A stretch of DNA of 64,000 nucleotides from Schizochytrium sp. TIO01. Lineage: Eukaryota; Sar; Bigyra; Thraustochytrida; Thraustochytriidae. Below the pieces are notes generated by a model. It did not search any database, was not told the DNA's origin, and worked only from the letters and a program-made list of their open reading frames with translations. The stretch covers positions 3,454,983 to 3,518,982 of the forward strand of contig SMSO01000032.1 of assembly GCA_004764695.1 (NCBI GenBank). The letters are read 5' to 3'. Each line of letters begins with the position of its first letter. Positions within the stretch are counted from its first letter, which is position 1. This document shows positions 1-12,100 of this stretch, in pieces. The position numbers were made by a program, and so were the translations under genes.

Positions 1-3000
1 ATGCGCTTATCGCCGGAACAAATTGCCATGCAGGATCGAATGGATGAGATATCTCGGATTGCGGGAGAAAATGTCACTTTCGCAGCAGCGGCATGGGCTG
101 AAGTTCGAATATTGCGTGCAGGCTATCACAAACGCACTAATGAGCTTGAGAGTTTAGTTGCGCGCACCAAGGAAGAGCTCGAGAAGCTTGAGAGCGAACT
201 ATCATTATTACAGGAACAACAGGAAACAAGTCCTAAATCTGACTCGAAGGAAACTGATACTTTTGTCGACACTCTGATTACCCATGCAGTTTGGCAGCGA
301 GTGCCAGTTCCGGTCGCAATTAAGGAGCATAAGAAGAGAATTGAATCGCTAAAGCCATCGCTTCGTTCTGCCACCGAGGAGCTTACTATACTAAAGCAAG
401 CAGTGTATTATCATGCATCATTTGTAATCCAGCGGTGGTATCGTAGTCTTCTAAAGGAGAGCGAGCCGGAGAGGATAGAGCGAAAGAAAGAAGAGGTAAA
501 AAATGATGGCTCCGCAGTAATCATTCAAAGAGTTTATCGAGGTCATCAAGGAAGAGCACGAGCCAAGTTGTTTCGGCATCGTCGACGTGATGGAGCAGCA
601 CGAGTAGTACAGCGAATATGCCGTGGATACATGGGTCGTAAGCGAGCTCAGATGATAACAGTCATACGCGCGGAAGAAAAACGCGCTGAGGCTGCTATCA
701 AGATACAACGTTTCGTCCGACATTCGCAGCACCTTGAAACTATCCGTCAGCAACTTGAAGCCCAACAGGCAGCAGAAGAGGCAGTATTAAGGGACGGACA
801 AGCTATCATTATACAAAAGCTCGTACGAGGGCATCTCGCAAGGAAACAAAAGCGCCAGAGACGTATCGAGCTGAAACTTGGTCCTCGCGTACGTGAATTA
901 GCAAATAAATATATCGCTAGAGGTGATCTTTTCGCGTTCTTGCAGGCCGTCAATCGAGACTATGAACTACATATGGCCCAGCAAGCTGAACTTAGACGCT
1001 TGGAACTTGAGAATGCATCAACATTTATTGAGGAAGTTTTGGCACATAGAGATGAAGCAGTGCAGAAGCGTTGGAGGGAATGGGAAGAACAAAAGCGAAA
1101 GTTACGCAGCACAGATAAAGCTATTCTCATGTATCATAACACTGCTAACAAACGCCAGGGTAATGCAGGCAGAAGAAATAATTCCAGTGAGAAACGTAAA
1201 GGTAATTATGGACATCAGGAGAAGCGAAAACCACAAATCTTGCGACAGATACATCGAAAAAAAGGAAAACCTCCTCTTCAATTAGCTAATATGAAGGTGG
1301 AGTCAAAAGTTATAATATCTCATGAATCTGGCGAAGCTCGTTTTAAGACACACCAAGCCTCATACATGCCTAACTCGCTCGAGGAGCGGCAAGACAAGAA
1401 ATATTCTGAAGCATTGCATAAGAAAAAGAAAATATGCAATCAAAAAGGCCGCGGCCGCTTTGAGCAAAAACTCATGGCATCTAAAACACGGTTAAACGTT
1501 CATAAAGAGCAACATGCTCGTCAAATGCTTAGGGAGGCAGAAGAAGCAGCAGGCGCGAGATCTCATATACCTCAAATGATTGCGCTGCCAGCCCGTAAAG
1601 CATTAATGAAGGACCCACTTTTGAAAACGGAAAGAGGGCCACACAGTGCCTTAGAGGTGTCCGTACTTTCTCACCATCGTCAGCGGGCTACACCAGATGA
1701 AATTGCTCGTGCACCATATGCAACACAACTACGCGCTACGGAGGTTCCTCGTATGAGTGCACCTTTCGACAACCTAATGTTCCAGGCTTGTTTAAGAGAG
1801 CATGTTGCTAATTTACGTTTTGGAGATCCCAAATCTTCTTTTGAGGCAAACCTCGAGCACTTTGTTTTGGCGGCTCCTGCTACACTCCGAATTGCAGCAG
1901 AAGAAGAGGCTCTGCAGACAGCTGCACCTCTTATATCAGCATTGAAATCCAGAGGTGTGCAGACATGTGGTCAATTACAGGACATTGCCGCGAGATTAGA
2001 ACTCGAGTATTTGGTACCTTCAGAAATTGCAAAAGGTATTCGGAAATTGCTTGGAATTGCAGTAAAGCAGATTGAACATGTTCGTCCTGTCTCGGTTCAG
2101 CAGAAATGGAAACACGTAATGGAAACTACTTCGGAAATTAGGAATTCGTTAGAGCTGTCAGCCGAAGAAGATGCCATAGGAAATAACTTCATCTATCAGA
2201 GTGATGGTCTAGGAAAATGTCCAGCGCATTCAAAAGAAGGTTCAGAGAACTATGTGCTTCTTTCAGCAAGACCACAATCTCAACGCGAAATGTCAACAGG
2301 AGGTTTGCCGCCTCGTGTTCCTGTACGCGCAAAAACAGCAAGTGAGAAGCACATACCAGCCCAAAAGGAAGTGTCTGGAGAAGAAAATGGTGTTTCTCAC
2401 TTGGTCGAATATCCTTCTCAAGATGGAAATTTACTCGGGCACTTTGGCAATGGGCACCAGCGACCAGAAACAAGTGACACAATCAAGTATGACACAGAAT
2501 CCCGGCCTGGGTCTCGTGCTGAGATACTTACAGATAACCATGGTATTTCTGAAGAAGCTACAGAACTATTCACACAAAGACCAGTAACGAGTGGGGGGCT
2601 TTTTAGAACATCACTTAAGCCAGGTACAGAGGCATTGCGCACATGGGACTGGCAGGCACCCTTGGATCTTCCTGATGAGCTTTTACAGGATCCAAGACCT
2701 CGAACAGCAAGCACTGGGGACACTCGTGACAATACTAGCTCACATCCTAGCTCTGGACTTACTGACATTAGGCCCTCTACACAGTCCTCAATTATGACAA
2801 GAGGGTCTCGGGGTACTCGTGTAAGCTTCGCTCCAGATGTAGATATCTTAGATCGCCCACCATCGCAAGCTTCAACGTTTTCATTCATTTCAGATAATCT
2901 GGATCGCCCTAGTACACAAGCATCCATGTCCTCAACGGCATCGGATAGAACACGACCGCCAAGTCGCGCAAGCTATGCATCAACTATTGCTACAGTTGAT

Positions 3001-3948
3001 TGGAACCATAAGAACCACTTAGACTCAGAAGAAAATGATGAAGGCGTCCAAGAAATGAATGTGCAGATTTGGCATGCGGATACTAATGAAATGGAGATGG
3101 GAAAGAAAGATACCAGCTCTTCGCTCTCACCTATGAGTGACCATAAGACAACACTTTCTGTGCAGGAAACAAAATCACGATTTATCTCACAAGTGAATGC
3201 TACACTGCGGGGATTGAAACTCAAGGATTCAATTCATTCAATGTTAACATGTCTCTTTATGTTGCGTGATCCAGAGGTACTCCCATCTGAACTTCTTCTT
3301 GACGAGTTAGTTCTTAATCTCTCTCAGCTCCCAGCCGAGGCAGAGGTAGCTCGCCGTGAGATCTTACATGAATATTATCAAAAGGCTGATGAGAAGGCGG
3401 TTCGATATTGTAAAATTCTCGAACATGCTGGATTCCATCCAATCCGTTCTTTGGCAGCGTGCCCTCTTCATGCACTTGGAATCCCAGAAAGCGTGAGTGA
3501 GATGTTGCAATCCGCATTTGCAAGCATGGTTTCAATGGAAGAGGGAGAAAACCCATCTCAAGCGTATGACTCACGTTTAACGCGCAACCCACATAGTGAG
3601 CTTGGGAACGCAATGCATCGTGAGCCTCTCGATCCTGTCCGTGTTGAACGTCCACGGCATCAAATCGGCGATGACAATTTTGCAAAAAATAACAAAGTGA
3701 ACGCATTGTCCAGTTCTAGAGTACGCCCTGGTTTACGCCGTGATCAACTTATCGCACGCGTGCTAGATCGTGGAAATGCTCTCGCTCGTAGCACAAGGCT
3801 ACCAGTAGCAGAATCGTCTGTGCCCGATTCTTACGATCAAACATTTTACCAATGGAAGCAGGGACCAAAGGCTGGATTAAATGCAATTGTGACAACCTTG
3901 GAAGAAGCTGAGAGTATACAGGACTGGCACCCACTCCCATACGAATAG
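1..3948 (+). CDS. Large IQ-motif / coiled-coil protein, possibly 5'-partial
   Basis: A single open frame of 1,315 codons starts with an ATG at the first base of the window, so the true start may lie upstream. The N-terminus is helical and charged (coiled coil about residues 45-75). IQ-type calmodulin-binding motifs follow at about 141-150, 172-190, 199-217, 231-242 and 267-285, for example IIQRVYRGHQGRARAK and IIQKLVRGHLARKQKR. The middle is basic and low in complexity. Residues about 930-990 hold Ser-rich repeats of the type RPPSxAS, and an RVSF motif (940-943) fits the PP1-docking consensus. The C-terminal third is mostly helical with no domain I recognise. IQ arrays bind calmodulin or EF-hand light chains, so a cytoskeletal, centrosomal or flagellar scaffold is plausible, but that is inference. 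It is convergent with the SAM-domain gene, with 336 bases between the stops. Confidence 0.85.
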   Translation: MRLSPEQIAMQDRMDEISRIAGENVTFAAAAWAEVRILRAGYHKRTNELESLVARTKEELEKLESELSLLQEQQETSPKSDSKETDTFVDTLITHAVWQRVPVPVAIKEHKKRIESLKPSLRSATEELTILKQAVYYHASFVIQRWYRSLLKESEPERIERKKEEVKNDGSAVIIQRVYRGHQGRARAKLFRHRRRDGAARVVQRICRGYMGRKRAQMITVIRAEEKRAEAAIKIQRFVRHSQHLETIRQQLEAQQAAEEAVLRDGQAIIIQKLVRGHLARKQKRQRRIELKLGPRVRELANKYIARGDLFAFLQAVNRDYELHMAQQAELRRLELENASTFIEEVLAHRDEAVQKRWREWEEQKRKLRSTDKAILMYHNTANKRQGNAGRRNNSSEKRKGNYGHQEKRKPQILRQIHRKKGKPPLQLANMKVESKVIISHESGEARFKTHQASYMPNSLEERQDKKYSEALHKKKKICNQKGRGRFEQKLMASKTRLNVHKEQHARQMLREAEEAAGARSHIPQMIALPARKALMKDPLLKTERGPHSALEVSVLSHHRQRATPDEIARAPYATQLRATEVPRMSAPFDNLMFQACLREHVANLRFGDPKSSFEANLEHFVLAAPATLRIAAEEEALQTAAPLISALKSRGVQTCGQLQDIAARLELEYLVPSEIAKGIRKLLGIAVKQIEHVRPVSVQQKWKHVMETTSEIRNSLELSAEEDAIGNNFIYQSDGLGKCPAHSKEGSENYVLLSARPQSQREMSTGGLPPRVPVRAKTASEKHIPAQKEVSGEENGVSHLVEYPSQDGNLLGHFGNGHQRPETSDTIKYDTESRPGSRAEILTDNHGISEEATELFTQRPVTSGGLFRTSLKPGTEALRTWDWQAPLDLPDELLQDPRPRTASTGDTRDNTSSHPSSGLTDIRPSTQSSIMTRGSRGTRVSFAPDVDILDRPPSQASTFSFISDNLDRPSTQASMSSTASDRTRPPSRASYASTIATVDWNHKNHLDSEENDEGVQEMNVQIWHADTNEMEMGKKDTSSSLSPMSDHKTTLSVQETKSRFISQVNATLRGLKLKDSIHSMLTCLFMLRDPEVLPSELLLDELVLNLSQLPAEAEVARREILHEYYQKADEKAVRYCKILEHAGFHPIRSLAACPLHALGIPESVSEMLQSAFASMVSMEEGENPSQAYDSRLTRNPHSELGNAMHREPLDPVRVERPRHQIGDDNFAKNNKVNALSSSRVRPGLRRDQLIARVLDRGNALARSTRLPVAESSVPDSYDQTFYQWKQGPKAGLNAIVTTLEEAESIQDWHPLPYE

Positions 3949-4284
3949 CTTATAAAGCAGAGAAATCCCTGTGTGAACAGCTCAGGAGATTAAAGGTCCG
4001 TATATTTTTTGTAAAATAAAATTCATATATTTAGCATAAAAGCGAGAACGATAAGGGGTACAGAACAGAGTTGGTATGATGTAGCGTTTTTGTTTTATCA
4101 AAGAGTGTTGTATTTGGTGTATAATTTTGTGAAATTAAAAAAGAAAAAATGTTGCAGTCGATGACGCACGAAAGTGTTGAGTCTCCTTGGATGCAAACCT
4201 TATTTCTTAAGTCAATCAAACACGAGCTGATAGCGAATGGTTGATTGGATCGATACAAATGACATAAATTGTTTCTGTGGAAGA
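3949..4284. other. Convergent intergenic spacer
   Basis: The 3' ends of the IQ-motif gene (+) and the SAM-domain gene (-) face each other here. The spacer is AT-rich and contains AATAAA-like tracts near 4013-4019 that could serve 3'-end formation. I see no gene in it. Confidence 0.5.
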
Positions 4285-5655
4285 CTAAAAACTTCTCAAA
4301 AGACTCTCTGAGTCTTTGAGAAACTGGCTATGGCGGTCAAAAACATCGTGACTGCTCGAGTTGTTTGAGCAATGACAGGTTTGCTTGGTCAAACAACCCC
4401 TGTGCAAGTCCTCCATAGAGTTTAAAATAGCCGCACGATCACTCCTCCTTTTGATTCCAACATTGCGAAGGTCGCGCTCTTCCATTTGCAACAACATCGG
4501 TCCATCGACAAAATTTTCTTCGAAATTGGCACTTAAGAAGTCTCCCCCTGCTACATGATCACGTACCCAATTTCCTACCTCACGCGGTGTCCAATCGATA
4601 GTAGAACGACAGACGTAGCAGCCACGATCATCCTGATACACTGCTGCAGAAGAAGGTGCTGATGTAGACGCGGTTGACAAGCTCTGCCCTGTAGAGGACA
4701 TTGCTCTGCTCAGGTTTGCAGAGTCCAAAGAAGAGGAAAAAGACATCTCATTAAGATACGAATCAAGTTCATCCATATCACCGTCAGCATAGGAGGAGTA
4801 CTCATAACTAGCTGGTGGGTATGTGTAACTAAGTCCATAACTACCGTATTCGTTCATCGCCGAAATCTCATGATCTTTCCTCACTAGGAGGTCTCGAAGC
4901 TCGCGCGAGGTCAGTGGCACAGGGCGAAACTCTTGTAGATCACCGTCCCATAGCTCATCATGGTCAGGGGCTGGTTCCCAGGGTCCTTTTCGAGAGCGAC
5001 GAGCAGCTAGCTGCTCGTGTCCAGGCATGTGGTGTACGGTGGCCATTCTGTTAAAGCTAACTCTACGTTTTCCATGGTTAAGGTTCCGGTCTGAAGGAGC
5101 CTTTGCCGTGCTCAGAATCCCGCGCACCTTCTTGGCAGTTTTCAGGCTCGAAGATGAGCCAAACTGCTTGCGGTACGACATATCATCAGCATCGTCATCT
5201 TCGTCCTTGGTCTCGTCTTCAAACCGAGAGCTGGGTTGAGGAATGGTGTTTCCGAGTCGTCCTGAGTTCATACTGTCCGAGGAGGAGGATCGCAGACGAC
5301 CATATTTGGATAAGAGCGCTTTAAGCTCCCGCTCTTCAGTATCAGCCTTCGTACGGCGATCTGCTAGGTCGAGACTATCCCTGCGAGACATTGAAGACTT
5401 GGAAGATCTAACTTTTGACCTGCTGCTCAGGCCAGAGCTGTAACTCATAAGGGAATTCTCTTCGCTAAAGCTGCTGCTACCACTTCGCAAGTTCTTATCC
5501 CGGGAAGTTGACAACCTGTTTTTACTACTCGTTGTGCTTGATGATGAACTGCGTGGAGGTTTCGATGCGCTTGATCTCGATGTTCGCGAGGTTGATCGGC
5601 TCTGCGAACTTGTGCTAGACAAGTCAGACCTATATAGACTGGTCGTTGAGGACAT
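4285..5655 (-). CDS. Ser-rich SAM-domain protein with RVSF motif
   Basis: A 456-codon single-exon frame starts at an ATG at 5655. The first ~100 residues are almost entirely Ser/Arg/Thr and probably disordered. A KRRVSF motif (196-201) matches the PP1-docking RVxF consensus. A Tyr-rich stretch lies at about 269-290. Residues about 353-417 (from IDWTPREVGNWV to SDRAAILNSMEDL) form a sterile alpha motif domain, with the usual W-x2-EVGxW start and the late helix containing RxxIL. SAM domains mediate homo- or hetero-oligomerisation or RNA binding. No catalytic domain is visible, so an adaptor role, possibly with a phosphatase partner, is the best inference. The C-terminal tail contains CxxxTCHC-type cysteines and ends LLRSF. 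The family beyond SAM is unknown to me. Confidence 0.85.
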   Translation of the reverse strand: MSSTTSLYRSDLSSTSSQSRSTSRTSRSSASKPPRSSSSSTTSSKNRLSTSRDKNLRSGSSSFSEENSLMSYSSGLSSRSKVRSSKSSMSRRDSLDLADRRTKADTEERELKALLSKYGRLRSSSSDSMNSGRLGNTIPQPSSRFEDETKDEDDDADDMSYRKQFGSSSSLKTAKKVRGILSTAKAPSDRNLNHGKRRVSFNRMATVHHMPGHEQLAARRSRKGPWEPAPDHDELWDGDLQEFRPVPLTSRELRDLLVRKDHEISAMNEYGSYGLSYTYPPASYEYSSYADGDMDELDSYLNEMSFSSSLDSANLSRAMSSTGQSLSTASTSAPSSAAVYQDDRGCYVCRSTIDWTPREVGNWVRDHVAGGDFLSANFEENFVDGPMLLQMEERDLRNVGIKRRSDRAAILNSMEDLHRGCLTKQTCHCSNNSSSHDVFDRHSQFLKDSESLLRSF

Positions 5656-8600
5656 TGGCCAGTGCTTGTTTGCGCCAGAAACCTCCTACAGCGGGCTTAT
5701 TACTTTTTGATCTTGAGCAAAATATACGACGAGGTTTTACAGACAGTCCCAGCTTTGAAGACTCGCGTTGTTTAGCCTTCCTCCGCCCGTCGCTTGCGCT
5801 GCAAGCTCGCAACCAACCAAGGCCTTGGTCGGTCCCCGATAAATGATTTACCCCGCTAAGGAGAGACCAAAACGTTGCCTTCTCAAATAAATACATATAG
5901 TATTCTATGGTTATTCTACTATAAAAATCGCAAATAGCATCGTTCTCAACACTAATGACAAGAGCAAAGATCACTAATAAGGGGCCACACGTGCTATCGC
6001 CCACCCTATTCGTATGATGTTGTATAGTTCTATAGTATACCCTATAATCCACAAAGTGTAAGTTTTACTGTATCTAAATACTTAGGAATAGGGGATATTT
6101 TAGAATTAAGAGATACGATCAACGGATACTTCTCGACAAGTTAGCACACACCTAAAATATAAGCAGGCGTTCTCTGAGGAACCACATGCTAACTCTATGT
6201 GAGGACCACCACAAGCACGAGGCGTTGTATTTGACGGGTTAGATACCGGGCTTAGATCCTTACTATGCGTTATGAAGTACTTACATTGTCGCTCCTACAG
6301 TTTGTAGAATTGTATAACCGAACCAACCTCTGGACATGAACGGTCATTTTTATACAAACGTATAGATATGGCAGCTCGGTTAGTTTTGTGTATCACTCTG
6401 AAGAGTAGTTTGTTCTTGGTACTAGAAGCTGCAGTGAAATGGTATAATAATGGGATTGTGTAGTTTCTTCGCAAGCCCAATTGATAGTATGGTGATTCAT
6501 TTAAATGGAAAACTTCCGTAGTTTTTTTGTTTTTTTTAATGTATGAATTTGTGAAATTGTATGAATTTGTTTTATAGTTGATATTGTCATCCTAAATCTG
6601 GCAATCTTTGAAGAAAAATAGTAATTGTGTAGCAATTACTAAATGTATATTATTATAATTATATAGCAGAATATCCAGGCCTTGATTTTATTCGACCAAA
6701 GGTCGTGCAGTCAAGAGTTCGCTAAGTTCCCCCAAAACTCTACAGAAAATCCCACTGTGACAAGAATAAGGGGTATATACATTGATTCGACCTGGTTGGT
6801 GCTTTACAAAACTGACTGTGCCTAGATTCATTCACATATAGAAATTTGCAAAATAAACTAATCTCGATTTGCGATTTAGTGCAGACGTTGACTACTAATG
6901 CAGATGATTAAACTGTATTGACCATAGGTCCACTAATTTCGATAATTTCGAAGCGAACACTTTATCTTTATGCCGATAAATGGCACTTAATATGATATGA
7001 AGATAGAGTTATCCACCTAATAGAAGATTCACAGACAATGACGATTATTATCCATGGCCGAAATATTTCTGCAGCATTTTGAATCAAATGACCTACAAAT
7101 TAAACATGCAATAGAGAAATTCGAGTTCGTACTTGGTTTTTAAATCCCTTAAAATGGGATGAAATGATATGTTGTACTTACCTTGGACATCTTAAACTTA
7201 AGCATGTACACTGGTCCGTCTCAGCCTGTATCCCATAACCAGAATAACCTTCAGCATTTTTTTCTTTACTGATAAGTCATATGGGTCTTCTATACAGCAT
7301 CACCCAGCATCGTCCAGCATCATACTCCGAGTTCATCTTAAAAAATAAAATGCTTATTACTTTGGATCATTGCCCGTCCAAAAAAGATGGCGCTCCAGAT
7401 TTGAGGACAGCTTCTGCAACAAATATTATACTTCTCCGGCGTAAGGTTGGACGAGTGAAAATATTTCGGAACCGAAATACGACTTGAACAATGGCCTACC
7501 ATAGTGTTTCCTGGAAAGTCTATAAAAAAGCCTATGCATTTAAGAGCGTTTGAAATCGATGGGCAGTGCTGATGAGGTCAAGGTAAGCTGAACCTGTCCA
7601 TTTGATCTCTTCATCCCTCTTAAATTCACATCATACGAGTACCTCAACAAAGCAACTACTTCTCTAGTTTTCACACGAGCACATTTACAAATTCGAACAT
7701 GTCCGCCTGACTTTGTAAATTAAAAAAAAGAGGGGGTTTAGTAGACCTTCATTCTTTAAAATTAAATATAATATTTTTAATTTTAAAAAAAAGTTACCGT
7801 TAGGATACATAATCGAAAGTCAAGAGGACAGGAATAAATGTGAGGAATAATCAGACAGTACAGCAGCGCAAGCGAATAAAAAGGAGTATCAGTATGTTTG
7901 AAGATGTTTGACAACACAATGCTGGTATCTAGGTTGTTGGTCTTATTTTATTTCTTTCATAAACCTCATCAGAGTGATCCGAGGGAGGTGGCAGTGTTCG
8001 GTTTCTGCGAAACGTACCCCTAAGATTGATCATGCTGCATCCGAGTCATATATACATCATCTGAGGATGAGAAGTCTTTCCTGTAGCAGACCTTTTAGAA
8101 TCTATTCTTCCTCCGAGTCACTATATAGGTATCAGTAGGGCGAGAACAGCAACTTAGCTTGATAACTCCATGTTTACTAGCCCATAATTTCAAATTTCGA
8201 TGTCGAGACGCTATGGACGATATTCTGAAATATCAGCTTAAGAGCAACGTGGATTGGAGACCCTGAATGGATCGTGGACGTGACAGTTGAGAAATACTGA
8301 GCTCCTCTTAGCGAGTCAATATCGGGACGTGGGGCGAAACCGAAATTCAACCATTGGGCTGACTTTCCAAATGTGGTAAAATCACAGTGAGTTTTTTAAC
8401 AGTGTTCACGCTCAAGCCCAAGCATATCGATGCTGCATGACGCTCTTTACGTGTACATACCAGGCTAAATCAACGTGGCTAATGAGCCTGCGTATGCGCA
8501 AAAACAAGTAATGGGGTCATTGCTATCTAGGTACCAACCTACGGAAAAATATTTTTAATTTCTTTTTTAATCTTGAAAGAAGAGAGTAAAAGTCACATAG

Positions 8601-9151
8601 GTCATCGAAGAAAAGTAGAAAAATAAATAGTAAAAACCAAAATACAAGACCCGGAGACATTCTTCCTAGCAGATGAAACTGAATGAAACAGACATTAGAG
8701 AAAAGCAAGAAGGAAGAAGAACTTGTTGTGCAAGGATCTAGACGAAACAAAGGCCACGACGAAACGCTCCCGGCATTGCCTTTGATCGCCGACAATACCT
8801 TGATAACCCACAAGCATCACGCCCCGACCTGTGAAGCTTCCTTGGAGTTGAGTAGGGTTGATCGCGACTTTCCTTCATGCCATCGAGCCTCGAGATTGGA
8901 GCGCTAGAACACTCAGAGTTTGTGTTGCCTTCTGGAATATGGCGCCCCGTTCTTCCAGCTTTTGGTACGTGCGGCAGATCTGCGAGGTAGGTAGGTACTA
9001 GTAGGCTGAGCGCAGGCATACTAATTCTGAATTGAGTGGAAGATCATTATGAATGATGAGCAGCATCTCCATTATCACTACTTAGTACGCGTATCATCTC
9101 GTATCGTTTAGTGTATTTCCTCGCAACGCAACACGGGTAGGAAACACTGTT

Positions 9152-9178
9152 TTTTTTTTTTGTTTTTTTTTTTTTTTC
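9152..9178. repeat. Poly-T tract
   Basis: A run of thymines broken by a single G. It sits in the gene-poor region and could equally be the A-tail of a degraded retroposed sequence on the minus strand; no recognisable body is visible beside it. Confidence 0.6.
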
Positions 9179-12100
9179 CAATCTGACTGAGCTAGACGAC
9201 GGACGTTTTAGATGATGTCACGCCGAGACTAGTATGCGATGACCTCAAGGCCTCTGGGAATAGCTTTGTTTTTATTGTGATGTATTCTATTAAGGTCTTG
9301 ACACAGTCTCAATCAAGAATGCTTGCCGCCCTTATCGTTTCTGAAAACTTCCTTTCACAGGCTTGTCGCTAATTTCTTCAAGCTCTCCAATTGCACGACA
9401 TAATTGCCCTCGGCACGGTAGGCTGTATACCTTATATCATTTAAAAAAAATGAGTGAGTCGTCTGGGAACCTAAATTCCAAATACCATTCATAGCACTCT
9501 TTGACCTTTCTTACATGAAATTCACATCTGTGAGTCACGCGCAGAAATTTTGTAGGTAGGTTCGCGAGTAGTATTCGAATAGAGGTACTGCTCGTACTTA
9601 TTTGTTAGCAGCTTTACGCGCGCCAGAAAAAGAGAGGGCTCAGCAACAAGGTTTCGGCCTAATACTCGTAGTTCAAGCAAAAGCAAAAGGCGAGGTAATA
9701 ATTATTTGGAAGGACGAGGACACGGCAGCTCTTGCCTTGAGCTCTTATCAGCTTTTGTTTATAAACCCAAAGATAAAGTTATCCTTTTTTATGTCTGCCA
9801 TGCAATCTGACATGAAAGCCATTCTCCCAAGCCTTTTCACTGCCAGTGCACCAAAAGTATACGATCATCGGGTTGAAATAGGAAATTATTCATTGTGATC
9901 TTTGTACCTAGGCACTTAATTACGCTCAGCACGTTTTTTGTTCTTATCTCCTTCTTCAACTTTTTAATTTAGCTACCAGACAGCGGCGTAAATATTCTGT
10001 TCAAGTAAAGATGATGACTTATCGCTGTTCATCTATGCTATAGCTCAAATTCAGTTAAACAATTCTTTTTCCTTTTTTCTTTTTCTTTTTTCTTTTCCTG
10101 AAAAAGAAAGAAAGAAGAGGGAGAACGAAAATAGAAACACTCGAACGGAGCCTTGTTAATATCGCTAGTGCATGAAACGAGAGGATTGTATTCTCTCAGA
10201 GTGTTTAGCAACGCAAGCAGAGACTAGTTAAAATATTTTTCTTCATTATGAGCTCATCAAGTTTTTTCGCGCCCTACTCTTGCAGCTCTCTTTTTCGCGC
10301 CGGTCACCCGCTCTCTGGATGACGCGGACCAACAATTTATATACATTTTACATCATAATAATAAATAAGTAAAATCTACCCACCTCCTTTCATAAAAAAT
10401 AATTTCATAAGTAGTCGTTCAAGTTTGACATCTCGAGCACACCATTATCATCACCAACAACATTAGCATCACCACCACCAGCAACAACAACAACAAGTAA
10501 CTCTATAGTACCTAGTGTTGAAGTCTCAAAATAAAGAGCAACGCTTGTGGTAGCAGGCACCTCGAGTATGGGTAGATCAACTATATAAAACTATCAGAAA
10601 ATGCAGTATTATGTGCGTTACGCTAGCACCAGAGATTCTGGCTGCCACTACCATCTTCTATTGTATCTCAATCGTAACAACGCAGACCAGCACCAGTGTG
10701 CCTTGTTTGCTCCCCTCTTATGCAAAAAGGCGGCATGCTCAACTGAAGTTCTACTGTATTGCTGATGCAGGAAATACGCCACCTGGCGGCTTGGTTTAAC
10801 GAATCAACCCATCTTATGCTATCAATGTGGTGAGCGCTGTCTTAGGCTATGGATATTTCGGATACTCGCGACCCCCGCATGTCGAATTAATTACGTTGTT
10901 GCACCACATCCTCGAATATCTTTGATTGGACCCTGTGCATCAGTCCACTTTAATCAATTCTTTGGCCACGTCTAGATGACGCACCGGAAGTCAATCTAAT
11001 AACTCAAATTTGCTAATCTTTGGCTTGAAGAGATGCCATTCGTATTAGGAGAACTTGATCTAAACTCACTACCAATAACCCCCTTGGCAGCTAGCTAGCT
11101 ACCTTCTCCTGCAAGCGATACGCGCGAACTTACGATGAGACTTAAAACTTTCTGAATACCCATAAGCTTTGCTTCCTTTGTCGAAGTACTCGCTTGAAAG
11201 AGGAGGCTTCATCTCTAAAGTGTATCGCTCCGCACGAATATGCCCTCCATAGCGAGCTTTTTATTTCCCGCACGCCTGTGAAAAAGCTCGTTTTCCCGCC
11301 TACATATCCGTCTGTTTCCACCAGGCAAACAATGCCGCACGCGACGGCATCAAGCAAGCTCGAATCCTACATAGTCTAGGCTAGATCTTCACGCTCTCCA
11401 AAGCAAAGCAGTCTTTCGTACCTAAACTCTGTCCCAGTTTTCTGGAGCTTCTTACGCTCTGCTCATGATCTTCACGTTGTCCATTACAACAAAGTTCGCT
11501 TTCGTCCTCCTCTTTCAGACTCTCTCTGCCTCTTTCTTTGTTGCTCCTTCCTCCCTCATACAAGTATATATTGCAGCTCCTTTTCCTTTCCTCTTTTCCC
11601 ACTTTTTTCTAAAAGCAAAAAACCGCTCTTCCACCTCCTACGCTGTCCCCTCGGCATTGGGACATTGCGCAGTTGTCTCCATTGGTTCGTTGCCCGCTCA
11701 TCTACTATATCGATAGAGCAGCTACTTACTCTTACCTATGGAGATGACTTTGGATGATTGATTGATGGCGCAGCTCTGCTATGCTTTGAAGGTGACTCTC
11801 TAACGGTCGCCGCGCTGAGACCATTAGACGATTGAGGTGACGCACGCACGAGGTGGTAGCAGCTCTCCTGAGTGCCCACCAAGACAGTAGCACCTGCGCC
11901 CCCAACAACCCCTCCCTTGCTGCACCCTGGTGATCTGAGGTGGTTCCTAATCACATAAACTTGTTCAAAGTTTCCCTTTCTCGCTTAAAAGAAAGGGGCA
12001 AAATTGGTTAAGAGTGGCTACGACACCTACTACCTTTAAATTCATTTATTTTATTTTTTACAATAAATATATTCTATTTTTTATTTTTATAAGGTACTAC

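Noticed and set aside
9602-9898. 98-codon plus frame in the gene-poor region
   Set aside because: It starts at TTG, has no motif and stands alone; not distinguishable from chance.
10084-10500. CAT/CAA and TTTC-rich sequence considered as a CRISPR-like or satellite array
   Set aside because: There are no regular repeat-spacer units; it is ordinary microsatellite and homopurine/homopyrimidine sequence.
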